Assembly: GCA_002717185.1 (NCBI GenBank)
Contig: PBDC01000088.1
Location: 1-42,974, forward strand
Length of the DNA: 42,974 nucleotides
From: Rhodospirillaceae bacterium
GTDB lineage: Bacteria > Pseudomonadota > Alphaproteobacteria > UBA8366 > GCA-2717185
Direction of reading: 5' to 3'
The notes beneath the pieces were generated by a model, which saw only the letters and a list, made by a program, of their open reading frames with translations, was not told the DNA's origin and searched no databases. This document shows positions 24,904-33,585 of this stretch, one piece after another. Position 1 is the first letter of the stretch, and the number at the start of each line of letters is the position of its first letter. The position numbers were made by a program, and so were the translations under genes.

Positions 24904-26952
24904 ATGGTTTGGTTTGTCGGTGTTGATGTTGGCGGTACTTTTACGGATTTTTGCGCGTTTGATGTGGAGAGCGGTCAGGAGCGGGTCTTCAAAACGCCCT
25001 CGACGCCAGACGATCCCGCGGAGGCAATTTTGTCTGGATTGGAGACGTTACAGAATATTTCAGCAATCCCGACGGACGATATTTCCCGGTTCGCGCATGG
25101 CACTACCGTGGCGACCAATGCGCTGCTACAGCGAAAGGGCGCGACCGTCGCGTTAATCACAACGGAAGGGTTTCGCGATCTGCTGGAAATAGGCCGCCAA
25201 ATCCGACCAAAGCTCTACGACTTCAAGGCCGACAATCCGCCGCCGTTGGTTCCGAGACAGAACCGTTACGAGGTCGCCGAGCGAATCGGCGCGCAAGGTC
25301 AGGTAGTTAGGCCATTAGAAGAAGGTGCGATTTATGATGCTATTGAACAGGTTCGGCGATCCGGCGCGGAGGCCTGCGCGGTTGGTCTGCTCTTCGCTTT
25401 CTTAAATCCGGAGCATGAACGGCTTGTTGGGGCCGCGTTGCAGGAAAAACTTCCTGACGTACTCATCTCGCTCTCTTCTGCCGTGCAACCGGAATTTCGC
25501 GAGTTCGAACGCCTGTCGACTACCGTCCTAAACGCCTATCTGCAGCCGCTAGTGACGCGTTACATGGAAAGGTTGCGATCCGGTCTAGCACTGTTGGCGC
25601 CGAAAGCAGCGATTGGCATCAACCAATCCTCCGGCGGCCTCATGTCGATCCAGCGGGCAGGCGCCTTTCCTGTTCGTACAGCGCTGTCCGGTCCTGCGGC
25701 GGGCGCGGTGGGCGCAGTCCATACCGCAGCGCTTGCGGGTTGGAAGAACATTATTACCCTGGATATGGGGGGCACCAGCGCCGATGTCTGCCTGATCCGC
25801 AACGGCGATGCAGGCATCGCCTACAATCAGATGATTGCGGAGTTTCCCGTCCGCCTGCCCATGGTTGATATCAACACGGTGGGCGCTGGAGGTGGCTCGA
25901 TCGCCTGGTTCGACCGCGACGGGTTAATGAAGGTAGGCCCGATCAGCGCCGGCGCTGCGCCGGGGCCCGCTTGTTATGGGAAGGGCGGTACAGAGCCCAC
26001 GGTTTCGGACGCCAACCTGGTGCTCGGCCGATTGTCGCCGGGGGGATTGTTGGGTGGTGAGATGGCGCTCGATCTGGAAGCGGCGCGTGAATCGTTGAGG
26101 CCGGCGTCTAAACGGCTTGACTTTGGGGTTGAGAAAACGGCGCACGGCGTCCTGGGCATTGTGGTTTCAAATATGGTCCGTGCCATCCGCGCGATATCCG
26201 TGGAACGCGGTCACGATCCGCGCGAATTTGCACTTATGGCATTCGGTGGTGCTGGCCCACTGCACGCTATTGATGTGGCACGGGCCCTTAAGATGAAGGA
26301 GGTGATAGTGCCGGCGGCACCAGGAATACTTTGCGCGCAGGGTCTCGTGGTTTCCGATCTTAAGGAAGATTTTGTTATCAGTGGTCGTATCGTTGCCGAT
26401 GCGGTCGGTATGCGGACTACGGCGGACCACGTCACAAAGTTAAAAGAGCTGGCCGTAAGCTGGTTCGCCGAAGAGAAAATCGAAGAGACGCAGCGTGAGC
26501 TACGGTTGAGTTTCGACATGCGCTATGTCGGCCAGAATTACGAGCTCAATGTCGTGCTGGACGAAATATCTACGAATTTCGACGATGCTGATCTGAAGCG
26601 GCGGTTCTTCGTCGTGCACGAAATGAATTACGGCTATTTCAATCCGGATGACCCGGTGGAGATTGTCAATTTTCGGCTGACCGCCCTCGGTCGGTTGCCG
26701 CTGCCGGAGTATGCCCCAGTGCACGAAACGCACGCGCCAGTGGCGCCGCTCGGAGAGCGAATGGTCTATTTCGAAGCGGAGGAAGCGGTGGAAGCCGCGC
26801 TATACGACCGCACGTCGCTACAGCCTGGCCAGACAATCGCAGGGCCGGCAGTCATCGATCAACTCGATTCTACGACCCTGGTCTATCCTGGTGACACGGC
26901 GCGGGTAGACCACGCCCATAATATCATCATCGAACTGGTGGGGGTGGCATGA
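24904..26952 (+). CDS. hyuA: Hydantoinase/oxoprolinase family protein, subunit A
   Basis: A 682-residue ATP-dependent amidohydrolase subunit of the HyuA/5-oxoprolinase family with an ASKHA ATPase fold. The phosphate-binding motifs are visible: GVDVGGTFTD (residues 6-15), HGTTVATNALLQRKG (about 62-76), LDMGGTSADV (about 285-294) and FGGAGPLHA (about 440-448). With HyuB it opens cyclic amides such as hydantoins or 5-oxoproline with ATP hydrolysis; relatives carboxylate acetone or acetophenone. AGGAG lies 6 bp before the ATG. The stop overlaps the hyuB start (ATGA), so translation is coupled. It diverges from the TRAP operon. The actual substrate is unknown. Confidence 0.9.
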   Translation: MVWFVGVDVGGTFTDFCAFDVESGQERVFKTPSTPDDPAEAILSGLETLQNISAIPTDDISRFAHGTTVATNALLQRKGATVALITTEGFRDLLEIGRQIRPKLYDFKADNPPPLVPRQNRYEVAERIGAQGQVVRPLEEGAIYDAIEQVRRSGAEACAVGLLFAFLNPEHERLVGAALQEKLPDVLISLSSAVQPEFREFERLSTTVLNAYLQPLVTRYMERLRSGLALLAPKAAIGINQSSGGLMSIQRAGAFPVRTALSGPAAGAVGAVHTAALAGWKNIITLDMGGTSADVCLIRNGDAGIAYNQMIAEFPVRLPMVDINTVGAGGGSIAWFDRDGLMKVGPISAGAAPGPACYGKGGTEPTVSDANLVLGRLSPGGLLGGEMALDLEAARESLRPASKRLDFGVEKTAHGVLGIVVSNMVRAIRAISVERGHDPREFALMAFGGAGPLHAIDVARALKMKEVIVPAAPGILCAQGLVVSDLKEDFVISGRIVADAVGMRTTADHVTKLKELAVSWFAEEKIEETQRELRLSFDMRYVGQNYELNVVLDEISTNFDDADLKRRFFVVHEMNYGYFNPDDPVEIVNFRLTALGRLPLPEYAPVHETHAPVAPLGERMVYFEAEEAVEAALYDRTSLQPGQTIAGPAVIDQLDSTTLVYPGDTARVDHAHNIIIELVGVA

Positions 26953-28637
26953 AACCGACCCTTGATCCGATCACCCTTGAGATCATGTTCAACGGCCTGC
27001 GTTCGATTACGGACGAGACTTATATTGCACTGACCCGCAGCGCCTATTCGACGAATATCAAAGAGCGTCGTGACCATTCGACCGCGATATGCGCAACGGA
27101 CGGGCGGCTTATTGTGCAGGCAGAGAATTCGTTACCGATCCACATCGCGTCTATGACGGGACTGATGGACAGTCTGTTACAGAAGTTCGGGCTCAACGAA
27201 ATCAACGAAGGTGACTTGTTCGTCGCAAACGATCCTCATGTAGCCGGCGGCACCCACCTGCCAGATATCAATCTCGCAATGCCAATTTTTTTCGATGGCA
27301 CGCTGGTTGCCTTCATGTGCAACATCGCCCATCACGCTGATGTCGGCGGCATGGCGCCCGGCTCCATGGCCGGCGGCATGTCCGAGATTTATCAAGAAGG
27401 GTTGCGCATCCCGGTTGTGAAGTTGTTTCGGCGGGGCGAGGTGCAGCAAGACCTGTTCGACCTGCTGCTGCTGAATGTGCGGCTGCCGGAGGAACGCCAA
27501 GGAGACTATTACGCGCAGATCGCAGCGTGCCGGTTGGGCGAGCGACGGTTACGCGAATTGACTGAAAAATATTCTATCGATGGGATACGCGTCGCCTTTG
27601 AGGAGATCCTGGTGCGGACTGAGCGGCGTATGCGCGACGGTGTTCGCACCATCCCAGATGGCGTGTACGAGTTTGAGGACGTGATGGACGATGATGGTCT
27701 CGGCGCGGTCGATATACCGATCAAGCTCCGCATGACCATCGAAGGCGATAGGTTGCATGCGGATTTCACCGGTACGTCGGTGCAAGTCCAGGGCAATATC
27801 AACGTGACAATGAACGCGACCCAAGCAGCAGTGGCTTATACATTGAAGGGGATGCTCGACCCGGAAATCCCGAACAATCAGGGCGTGCTTGACGTTTGCG
27901 AGACGACAGCACCAGCCGGTTGCCTTTTAAATTGTGTCGCACCGGCGCCGGTTGCTGCGCGCGCCAACACTAGTCAGCGCATCGTCGACGTGGTTATCGG
28001 TGCGCTAGCCGATGCCCTTCCGGAGGCGGCGGTTGGGGCTGCCAACGGTGCCAACACTACGGCGGTGTTTTCTGGGACTGATCCGTCGACAGGGCAGGGC
28101 TATCTCTATCTCGAAACGTTGGGTGGTGGGTTCGGGGGCCGCAATGATCGCGATGGTACCGATGGGATTCAGGTGCATATTACCAATACCTCGAACCTGC
28201 CAATCGAGGTGATCGAAACCGAATACCCCTTGCGGGTGGAGAGCTACGGGCTGATCGAAGATTCTGGAGGCGCTGGCCGCTATCGCGGAGGGATGGGAAT
28301 TCGCCGTGTTATTGGCCCGGTTGCGCATGAGTGTATCTTCAACGGGGCTGGCGAACGGTTTCGCCACCAGCCCTGGGGCATCTTCGGTGGTGAGCCCGGT
28401 GGCTCAGGTCAGTTCGTTCGGGTCGGAACCGATGGGACGGAGCAGGGGCTGGAGATCAAGCCGGCCGGGATTGTGATGGCGGAAGGTGAGCGCATTATCG
28501 TCGAAACGCCAGGCGCGGGCGGTTACGGACCGGCCTCGGACCGGGATGCGGATGACATCGCTGGTGACCGCGCGAGCGGTAAGTTCAGCGTTGAATATCT
28601 TAGGAAATTCTACGGTTCGACAAGTGGTGACAGTTAG
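26949..28637 (+). CDS. hyuB: Hydantoinase/oxoprolinase family protein, subunit B
   Basis: A 562-residue HyuB-type subunit. Characteristic stretches are visible: RSAYSTNIKERRDHSTAI near the N-terminus, VANDPHVAGGTHLPDI (about 93-108, thought to include metal ligands), HHADVGGMAPGSM, and GGGFGGRNDRDGTDG late in the sequence. It ends with the ETPGAGGYG motif. It starts inside the hyuA stop (4-bp overlap), and the two subunits form the active ATP-dependent enzyme. A GC-rich hairpin follows its stop at 28637. Length is normal for the family (about 520-600 residues). Confidence 0.9.
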   Translation: MKPTLDPITLEIMFNGLRSITDETYIALTRSAYSTNIKERRDHSTAICATDGRLIVQAENSLPIHIASMTGLMDSLLQKFGLNEINEGDLFVANDPHVAGGTHLPDINLAMPIFFDGTLVAFMCNIAHHADVGGMAPGSMAGGMSEIYQEGLRIPVVKLFRRGEVQQDLFDLLLLNVRLPEERQGDYYAQIAACRLGERRLRELTEKYSIDGIRVAFEEILVRTERRMRDGVRTIPDGVYEFEDVMDDDGLGAVDIPIKLRMTIEGDRLHADFTGTSVQVQGNINVTMNATQAAVAYTLKGMLDPEIPNNQGVLDVCETTAPAGCLLNCVAPAPVAARANTSQRIVDVVIGALADALPEAAVGAANGANTTAVFSGTDPSTGQGYLYLETLGGGFGGRNDRDGTDGIQVHITNTSNLPIEVIETEYPLRVESYGLIEDSGGAGRYRGGMGIRRVIGPVAHECIFNGAGERFRHQPWGIFGGEPGGSGQFVRVGTDGTEQGLEIKPAGIVMAEGERIIVETPGAGGYGPASDRDADDIAGDRASGKFSVEYLRKFYGSTSGDS

Positions 28638-28663
28638 AGCGCAGCGGGGTTCGAACCGCGCTC
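28637..28663 (+). terminator. Possible terminator after hyuB
   Basis: GAGC then GCGG pair with CCGC then GCTC across a 3-nt bulge, closing an 8-nt loop (GGTTCGAA). The stem directly follows the TAG of hyuB. Only two T residues follow, so it may be a weak or rho-assisted terminator. It separates the hyu operon from the methyltransferase-glycosyltransferase gene. Confidence 0.4.
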
Positions 28664-28795
28664 TTGCCCGGCCTCCGCTAATCCTGCTAAACAGCACGCC
28701 GCACTCAAATTTCCGGGCTGTAAGATCGAGATCTCTGTTTTAAACCGGTATCTCTGTCTTCGTCAGCGAAGGGTAAAACAACTAGTCTGCAATAA

Positions 28796-30244
28796 ATGAG
28801 CCGGACTGAAACGACGCCGTCGCCGCGCAAGGCCGCGATGATCACCTGGATGGATAGTATAGCCGGCAAGCGGGATAGTTGGCTGCGCCGAAACGCATAT
28901 TTCCACACGGAACATCAGCGCTATATGCAGTTTCTTATACCAAAGGGCGGGCGGGTCCTCGATCTCGGCTGCGGCACGGGACATCTCTTGGCATCGCTTG
29001 AACCTGCGTACGGTGTCGGTGTCGATTTCAGTGGCCGGATGATCAATATTGCGCGCGAGAATTTTCCGGATCTGACCTTTGAGATCGGTGACGCTGAGGA
29101 TCCCGATATTATAGGCAAACTTGAAGGCCCTTTCGATGTCATCGTTGTGTCCGATACGATCGGGTACTTCGAGGATTGTGAGCGAACCTTGCACAATCTG
29201 CACCGACTGTGCACTCCTGACACGCGTATCGTCATCGCGTACTTCTCTCGTTATTGGGAGCCAGTACTGCGTTTAGCCGAACTTTTCGGGGTGAAGATGC
29301 GGCAGCCTTCGCTCAATTGGCTGTCGACCTCTGATATTGGCAATCTGCTGCATCTCGCCGATTTTGATATTATCAAGCGGGAATGGCGGCAACTTGTGCC
29401 GCGCCGGATTTTCGGCGTGGGATCGCTTGTCAACCGCTTTGTCGGCACGCTGCCTGGTCTGCGCCGCTTGTCGCTTCGCAACTACCTTATCGCGCGTACC
29501 GCGCCGCAAAAAGTGGATACCGACCTTTCGGTGACTATCCTGGTGCCCTGCCGGAATGAAAGGGGCAATATCGAATCTGCGATCACGCGTATGCCACATT
29601 TTGCGGATGACATGGAAATCCTGTTCGTCGAGGGAAATTCGAGCGACGGTACATTCGAGGAATGCGAGCGGGTCCGTGACACCTATGCTGGCCATTGGAA
29701 TATTAAGGTGGTTCGTCAGGACGGCAAGGGTAAGGGCGATGCGGTGCGTAAAGGTTTCGACCTGGCTCGCGGAGAAGTTCTGATGATCCTAGATGCTGAT
29801 CTCACTGTGCCACCGGAGGACTTGCCGAAATTCTACGACGCCTTGGTGGCGGGCAAGGGCGAGTTTGTCAATGGCAGCCGTCTTGTCTATCCAATGGAAC
29901 GCGATGCGATGCGATTTTTGAATTGGGTTGCCAACCAGATCTTTTCTGTTCTCTTCACCTGGCTGCTGAATCAGCGATTTACGGATACGCTTTGTGGCAC
30001 GAAGGTGTTGCGCAAACGACATTACGAACAGATCGTCGCTAACCGGTCCTATTTTGGCGAATTTGACCCATTCGGCGATTTTGACCTGATCTTCGGCGCG
30101 ACTAAGATGAACCTAAAGGTTGCCGAGGTGCCAATACGTTACGCTAGTCGGACCTATGGAGAAACTCAGATTTCTCGCTTCGCGCATGGTTGGTTGTTGA
30201 TCAGAATGGTGGTCTTTGCATTTTTCCGCTTGAAAGCGCTCTGA
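28796..30244 (+). CDS. Bifunctional class I SAM methyltransferase / GT2 glycosyltransferase fusion
   Basis: A 482-residue two-domain protein. Residues about 35-200 are a SAM-dependent methyltransferase with motif I VLDLGCGTGHL (54-64) and acidic loop GVDFSG (75-80). Residues about 245-460 are a family 2 glycosyltransferase resembling polyprenol-phosphate glycosyltransferases. It begins VTILVPCRNERGNIESAI, has the DxD motif LDADLTVPP (D333, D335), and later FVNGSR and RYASRTYGETQISRF. It lacks obvious C-terminal membrane helices beyond one hydrophobic stretch. The next methyltransferase gene overlaps it by one base (TGATG). Together they probably build and methylate a lipid-linked sugar for a surface polymer. 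Acceptor and sugar are unknown. Confidence 0.88.
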   Translation: MSRTETTPSPRKAAMITWMDSIAGKRDSWLRRNAYFHTEHQRYMQFLIPKGGRVLDLGCGTGHLLASLEPAYGVGVDFSGRMINIARENFPDLTFEIGDAEDPDIIGKLEGPFDVIVVSDTIGYFEDCERTLHNLHRLCTPDTRIVIAYFSRYWEPVLRLAELFGVKMRQPSLNWLSTSDIGNLLHLADFDIIKREWRQLVPRRIFGVGSLVNRFVGTLPGLRRLSLRNYLIARTAPQKVDTDLSVTILVPCRNERGNIESAITRMPHFADDMEILFVEGNSSDGTFEECERVRDTYAGHWNIKVVRQDGKGKGDAVRKGFDLARGEVLMILDADLTVPPEDLPKFYDALVAGKGEFVNGSRLVYPMERDAMRFLNWVANQIFSVLFTWLLNQRFTDTLCGTKVLRKRHYEQIVANRSYFGEFDPFGDFDLIFGATKMNLKVAEVPIRYASRTYGETQISRFAHGWLLIRMVVFAFFRLKAL

Positions 30245-30981
30245 TGAACGCGCCGGAAAATCCGGCGGATTATCGCGCAATTTGGGAATCGAAGCCGATT
30301 TTGCGAGCGATCTATCGCGGCTGGTATGCGCGCATGACAACCTTCTGCCAACAAGGCAGGACCTTGGAGATCGGCGGAGGCTCTGGCAACCTAAAGGCAT
30401 TTGCGCCGAACGTTTTGTCGACTGATGTGCTGCCTGCCGCGTGGCTCGATACGGTCTGCGATGCACAGCGTCTGCCTTTCGCGGATGAGAGCTTCGTCAA
30501 CATTGTCATGCTCGACGTGCTGCATCATTTGGAGCGTCCGGTCCGCTTTTTTGACGATGCGTCCCGCGTTCTAAAGCCCGGCGGACGGATTGTTATGCTG
30601 GAACCCGGCATCACCCCAGTCAGTCATTTCTTCTATCACAATTTCCATCACGAGCCGGTTGATATGACTGCGGATGCGTTCGCCGACGGGGCGATTGACC
30701 CCCACAGGGACCCTTACAACTCAAACCAGGCAATACCGACATTGCTATTTGGCAGTGCGCCAGACCGGCAGGCATTTGAGCACCGTTTCGATCGTTTGAA
30801 AATTTTTCGAACCGAACGGTTGGCGCTAATAGTTTATCCTCTTTCAGGCGGCTTCCGGTCCTTCAGTCTCCTGCCGGGGTTTTTGGTCGGGGCGTTGACT
30901 GGTCTCGAACGCGTTTTGGCGCCACTATTAGGACGACTGATGGCGTTCCGCCTTATGATAGTGTTGGAAAAGCGGCGCTAG
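30244..30981 (+). CDS. Class I SAM-dependent methyltransferase
   Basis: A 245-residue methyltransferase. Motif I is LEIGGGSGNLKAF (41-53), followed by STDVLP, the post-I segment with CDAQRLPFADESFVNIVMLDVLHHLERP (72-99), and VLKPGGRIVMLEPG (109-122), a classic Methyltransf_11 layout. The ATG at 30244 overlaps the stop of the fusion gene (TGATG), which supports this start over a longer frame lacking homology. The C-terminal part (about 195-225) is hydrophobic and could associate with the membrane. It probably modifies the same lipid or glycolipid as the upstream fusion protein. The substrate is unknown. Confidence 0.85.
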   Translation: MNAPENPADYRAIWESKPILRAIYRGWYARMTTFCQQGRTLEIGGGSGNLKAFAPNVLSTDVLPAAWLDTVCDAQRLPFADESFVNIVMLDVLHHLERPVRFFDDASRVLKPGGRIVMLEPGITPVSHFFYHNFHHEPVDMTADAFADGAIDPHRDPYNSNQAIPTLLFGSAPDRQAFEHRFDRLKIFRTERLALIVYPLSGGFRSFSLLPGFLVGALTGLERVLAPLLGRLMAFRLMIVLEKRR

Positions 30982-31344
30982 CTAGACCGGCTGGTTGACA
31001 GTATGAGAGACGATGGCCGGTTCAGCTGCCGGTCGGCCCGAGACCCCAATGGACCGACTGCAGGTTTCGGAATCCTTATAAATTTGAAGGAAGGCTGCGT
31101 GGACTATCGAATATCCTTATCGATTTGTAGTGCCAAGACCTAGGTCAAGCGTTATGCAGGGCATTCCAGACGGTAGCCAAAGCTTTTGAGCTCGATACCG
31201 TGGCCGGATTCGTCGAGTTAGAGGCAACTCACAACTATCTTCTGACCTGTGAGGTGACCTATGCTGCAGGGGAATCTGTGGTTGGCAAAATCTCGTGATA
31301 CCGGCACAACTATTGGACCTTTTGCCAGCAGCGCTGACTGGCGT
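30982..31344. other. Non-coding stretch between the methyltransferase gene and phaR
   Basis: About 360 bp between two convergent genes. I find no gene, tRNA or clear rho-independent terminator. The AT/GC mix is similar to other spacers here. The small open frames have no ribosome-binding site or family resemblance. Confidence 0.4.
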
Positions 31345-31893
31345 TTATTTGGGGGTTATCGCTTCGATCTGCGCCTGAAGGGTATCGAGTTTCCTTTCAA
31401 GCGCATCAATTTGGTCTTGATCGGTCGCGCCCTCCTTTGCTTCGGACAGCATTACCGTTTTGGCCGCATGGCCAAAAGGCGAAAACACCTGCATTGTTTT
31501 TTCGAACATGGCCATGTTCTGGCGGCCCAACTCCTCCAGTTGGCCAATCGTTAAAGTACCGCTGAAAGAGTTGCACAAATAATCCTGCATTTGTTCCTGG
31601 TTGTGCGCGAACATGTTCATGGTGTGGTCCAGATACTGCGGCAACATCTTTTGTTACGCGTTGTCGCCTGAGAAGCCAATGAGTTGCCGCAAGAAGTCGA
31701 TGGGTAGCAGGCTGTGCCCCTTGGCTTCTTCCTCGACGATGATCTGCGTCAGGACTGATCGGGTGATATCCGCGCCAATTTTGGCGTCGTTCACGACGAA
31801 TTTGACTCCGTCCTTCACCATCTGGCAAAGGTAATCCAAGGTGAAGTAGCTACTGTTCGCGGTATTATAAAGCCGTCTGTTGGTGTGTTTCAT
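31345..31893 (-). pseudogene. phaR: Polyhydroxyalkanoate synthesis repressor PhaR, interrupted by an in-frame TAA
   Basis: The N-terminal part is unmistakable PhaR: NRRLYNTANSSYFTLDYLCQMVKDG, then DAKIGADITRSVLTQII and LLPIDFLRQLIGFSGDN. After 79 codons from the ATG at 31893 there is a TAA at 31654-31656. The same frame then continues with the accumulation-regulator domain, including MLPQYLDHTMNMF, RQNMAMFEKTMQVFSPF and a C-terminal coiled coil (ALERKLDTLQAQIEAI), to the stop at 31345. A normal PhaR is about 180-200 residues, which the joined frame matches. PhaR represses PHA synthesis and phasin genes and binds PHA granules. The N-terminal DNA-binding domain alone might still be made. It diverges from phaA over about 515 bp. 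Confidence 0.88.
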
Positions 31894-32409
31894 TGACAAT
31901 GACCAGCATGACGTCAGAGCGGTTGGATTTTGCTATTAGGTCCGCTGGTTCAATTCCTGAAAAGGCGACGCGCAGCAACGCATAGCACTCCCATGTCAGT
32001 GAATCAAAGCGTCGCTGCACTGCAAATAGTGTTGATGGGACAGCTGAGGTGAACCGCAATGTCACGCTTTACATAGGTCGTTGATAATCTCTCAGATAGC
32101 TTCAGATATGGCCGATCGAATTCGAAGCGTCGGGGCATTTCGAGCATTTCCTGATCGGCGTCGAGCTTAACTGGCACCACTCCTGTCGTTGCGCCTTTGA
32201 AACTGCGCGTGCCGGTGCCGCGGTAAAGCCTCTGCCTTGAGGTATTGCATGGGTGATTTGAATTCCGTTGGCAAAATGGCTGAGGGGGCATTGTAAAGTG
32301 GAAACTTGACTTTTCTTGATCGCGCAGCATTCAAATCGTATTTAGCGACATATTAGATGCGGTCTGTTTTTCGTGGGACCGAGCGAATTTTCCAGGAGAG
32401 TGACGGACG
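31894..32409. other. Divergent region between phaR and phaA
   Basis: About 515 bp without a convincing gene. It is long for a divergent phaR-phaA promoter region. A minus-strand open frame (32004-32330) includes a protein-like stretch but resembles no family I can name. A weak promoter-like pair (TTGACT, 17-nt spacer, ATTCAA at 32306-32334) lies about 75 bp upstream of phaA. Confidence 0.35.
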
Positions 32410-33585
32410 ATGTCGGAAATTGTAATTGCGGGGGCAGTGCGCACCCCGGTGGGAGCGTTCAACGGCGGCTTGAGTTCGGTGCCGGCCTCTTATCTTGGTG
32501 CGGTCGTGATCAAGGAGGCACTGAAGCGCGCTCAGGTTAAACCCGACGATGTCGACGAGGTGATCATGGGCCAGATCCTGACCGCGGGCGCGGGACAGAA
32601 CCCTGCTCGCCAAGCAGCGGTTGAGGCCGGAATTCCGGTTGACAAAACGGCCTATCAGGTCAATCAGCTCTGTGGTTCCGGCTTGCGTACGGTCGCGCTG
32701 GGTTTTCAGGCTATAAAGGTGGGCGATTGCGATATCGTTGTCGCTGGTGGTCAGGAAAGCATGAGCCAGGCTCCGCACTGCGCGCACTTGCGCGACGGCC
32801 AAAAGATGGGCGACCTCAGCTTTGTAGACACGATGATCAAGGACGGGCTGTGGGACGCCTTCAACGGCTATCACATGGGCAACACGGCGGAGAACGTGGC
32901 TCAAAAATGGCAACTGACCCGCGAGGAACAAGATCAATTCGCTGCAGCATCGCAGCAGAAAGCCGAGGAGGCACAAAAGGAGGGCCGCTTCACCGATGAG
33001 ATCGTTCCGGTTACGATCAAGACCCGCAAGGGTGAGACCGTGGTTGATACGGACGAGCATCCCAAGCATGGCACGTTAGCGGGGAGCCTAGGCAAACTTC
33101 GCCCTGCTTTTGAGAAGGACGGCACGGTGACGGCCGGGAACGCTTCCGGAATCAATGATGGAGCCGCCGCTGCTGTACTTATGAGTGCGGAGGAAGCGGG
33201 TCGCCGTGGCGTGACACCGTTGGGCCGGGTCGTGTCCTGGGCCACCGCTGGCGTCGACCCGGCGATCATGGGCACCGGTCCGATTCCGGCCAGTCGTCTG
33301 GCGTTGGAGAAAGCTGCCTGGACAGTTGATGATCTTGACCTGATCGAAGCCAATGAGGCCTTTGCCGCCCAAGCCTGCGCGGTCAACAAGGAGCTCGGCT
33401 GGGACACCGACAAGGTCAACGTCAATGGCGGCGCCATTGCACTCGGCCACCCGATCGGCGCCAGCGGCGCGAGAGTGTTGGTTACGCTGCTTTACGAAAT
33501 GAAACGCAGAGACGCCAAGAAGGGACTGGCGACCCTGTGCATCGGCGGGGGTATGAGAATTGCCATGTGCGTCGAGAGGGATTGA
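32410..33585 (+). CDS. phaA: Acetyl-CoA C-acetyltransferase (beta-ketothiolase)
   Basis: A 391-residue biosynthetic-type thiolase that condenses two acetyl-CoA to acetoacetyl-CoA, the first step in polyhydroxybutyrate synthesis, or the reverse. Active-site residues are visible: nucleophile C88 in [10 protein letters not shown]347 in [16 protein letters not shown], and C377 in [17 protein letters not shown] is also present. Length is exactly typical. AGGAGAG precedes the ATG. It diverges from phaR, the common arrangement. The usual next gene, phaB (acetoacetyl-CoA reductase), is absent: about 460 bp of non-coding DNA follows. It may serve PHB, ketone-body or acyl-CoA catabolism. Confidence 0.95.
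   Translation: MSEIVIAGAVRTPVGAFNGGLSSVPASYLGAVVIKEALKRAQVKPDDVDEVIMGQILTAGAGQNPARQAAVEAGIPVDKTAYQVNQLCGSGLRTVALGFQAIKVGDCDIVVAGGQESMSQAPHCAHLRDGQKMGDLSFVDTMIKDGLWDAFNGYHMGNTAENVAQKWQLTREEQDQFAAASQQKAEEAQKEGRFTDEIVPVTIKTRKGETVVDTDEHPKHGTLAGSLGKLRPAFEKDGTVTAGNASGINDGAAAAVLMSAEEAGRRGVTPLGRVVSWATAGVDPAIMGTGPIPASRLALEKAAWTVDDLDLIEANEAFAAQACAVNKELGWDTDKVNVNGGAIALGHPIGASGARVLVTLLYEMKRRDAKKGLATLCIGGGMRIAMCVERD

Noticed and set aside
28647..28660. GGTTCGAACC resembling a tRNA T-loop
   Set aside because: The upstream sequence is hyuB coding DNA and no acceptor, D-arm or anticodon arm can be formed; it is the loop of a terminator-like hairpin.
30982..31344. Possible tRNA or small RNA between the methyltransferase gene and phaR
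   Set aside because: GC-rich self-complementary bits exist (CCGGC/GCCGG), but no cloverleaf or terminator-bounded transcript could be drawn.
31261..31554. 97-codon plus-strand frame near phaR
   Set aside because: Most of it is antisense to the clearly recognisable phaR C-terminal domain.
32004..32330. Minus-strand frame with a protein-like stretch (VVPVKLDADQEMLEMPR)
   Set aside because: The stretch briefly suggested a fragment of a PhzF-like protein, but neither end continues the family and no motif confirms it.
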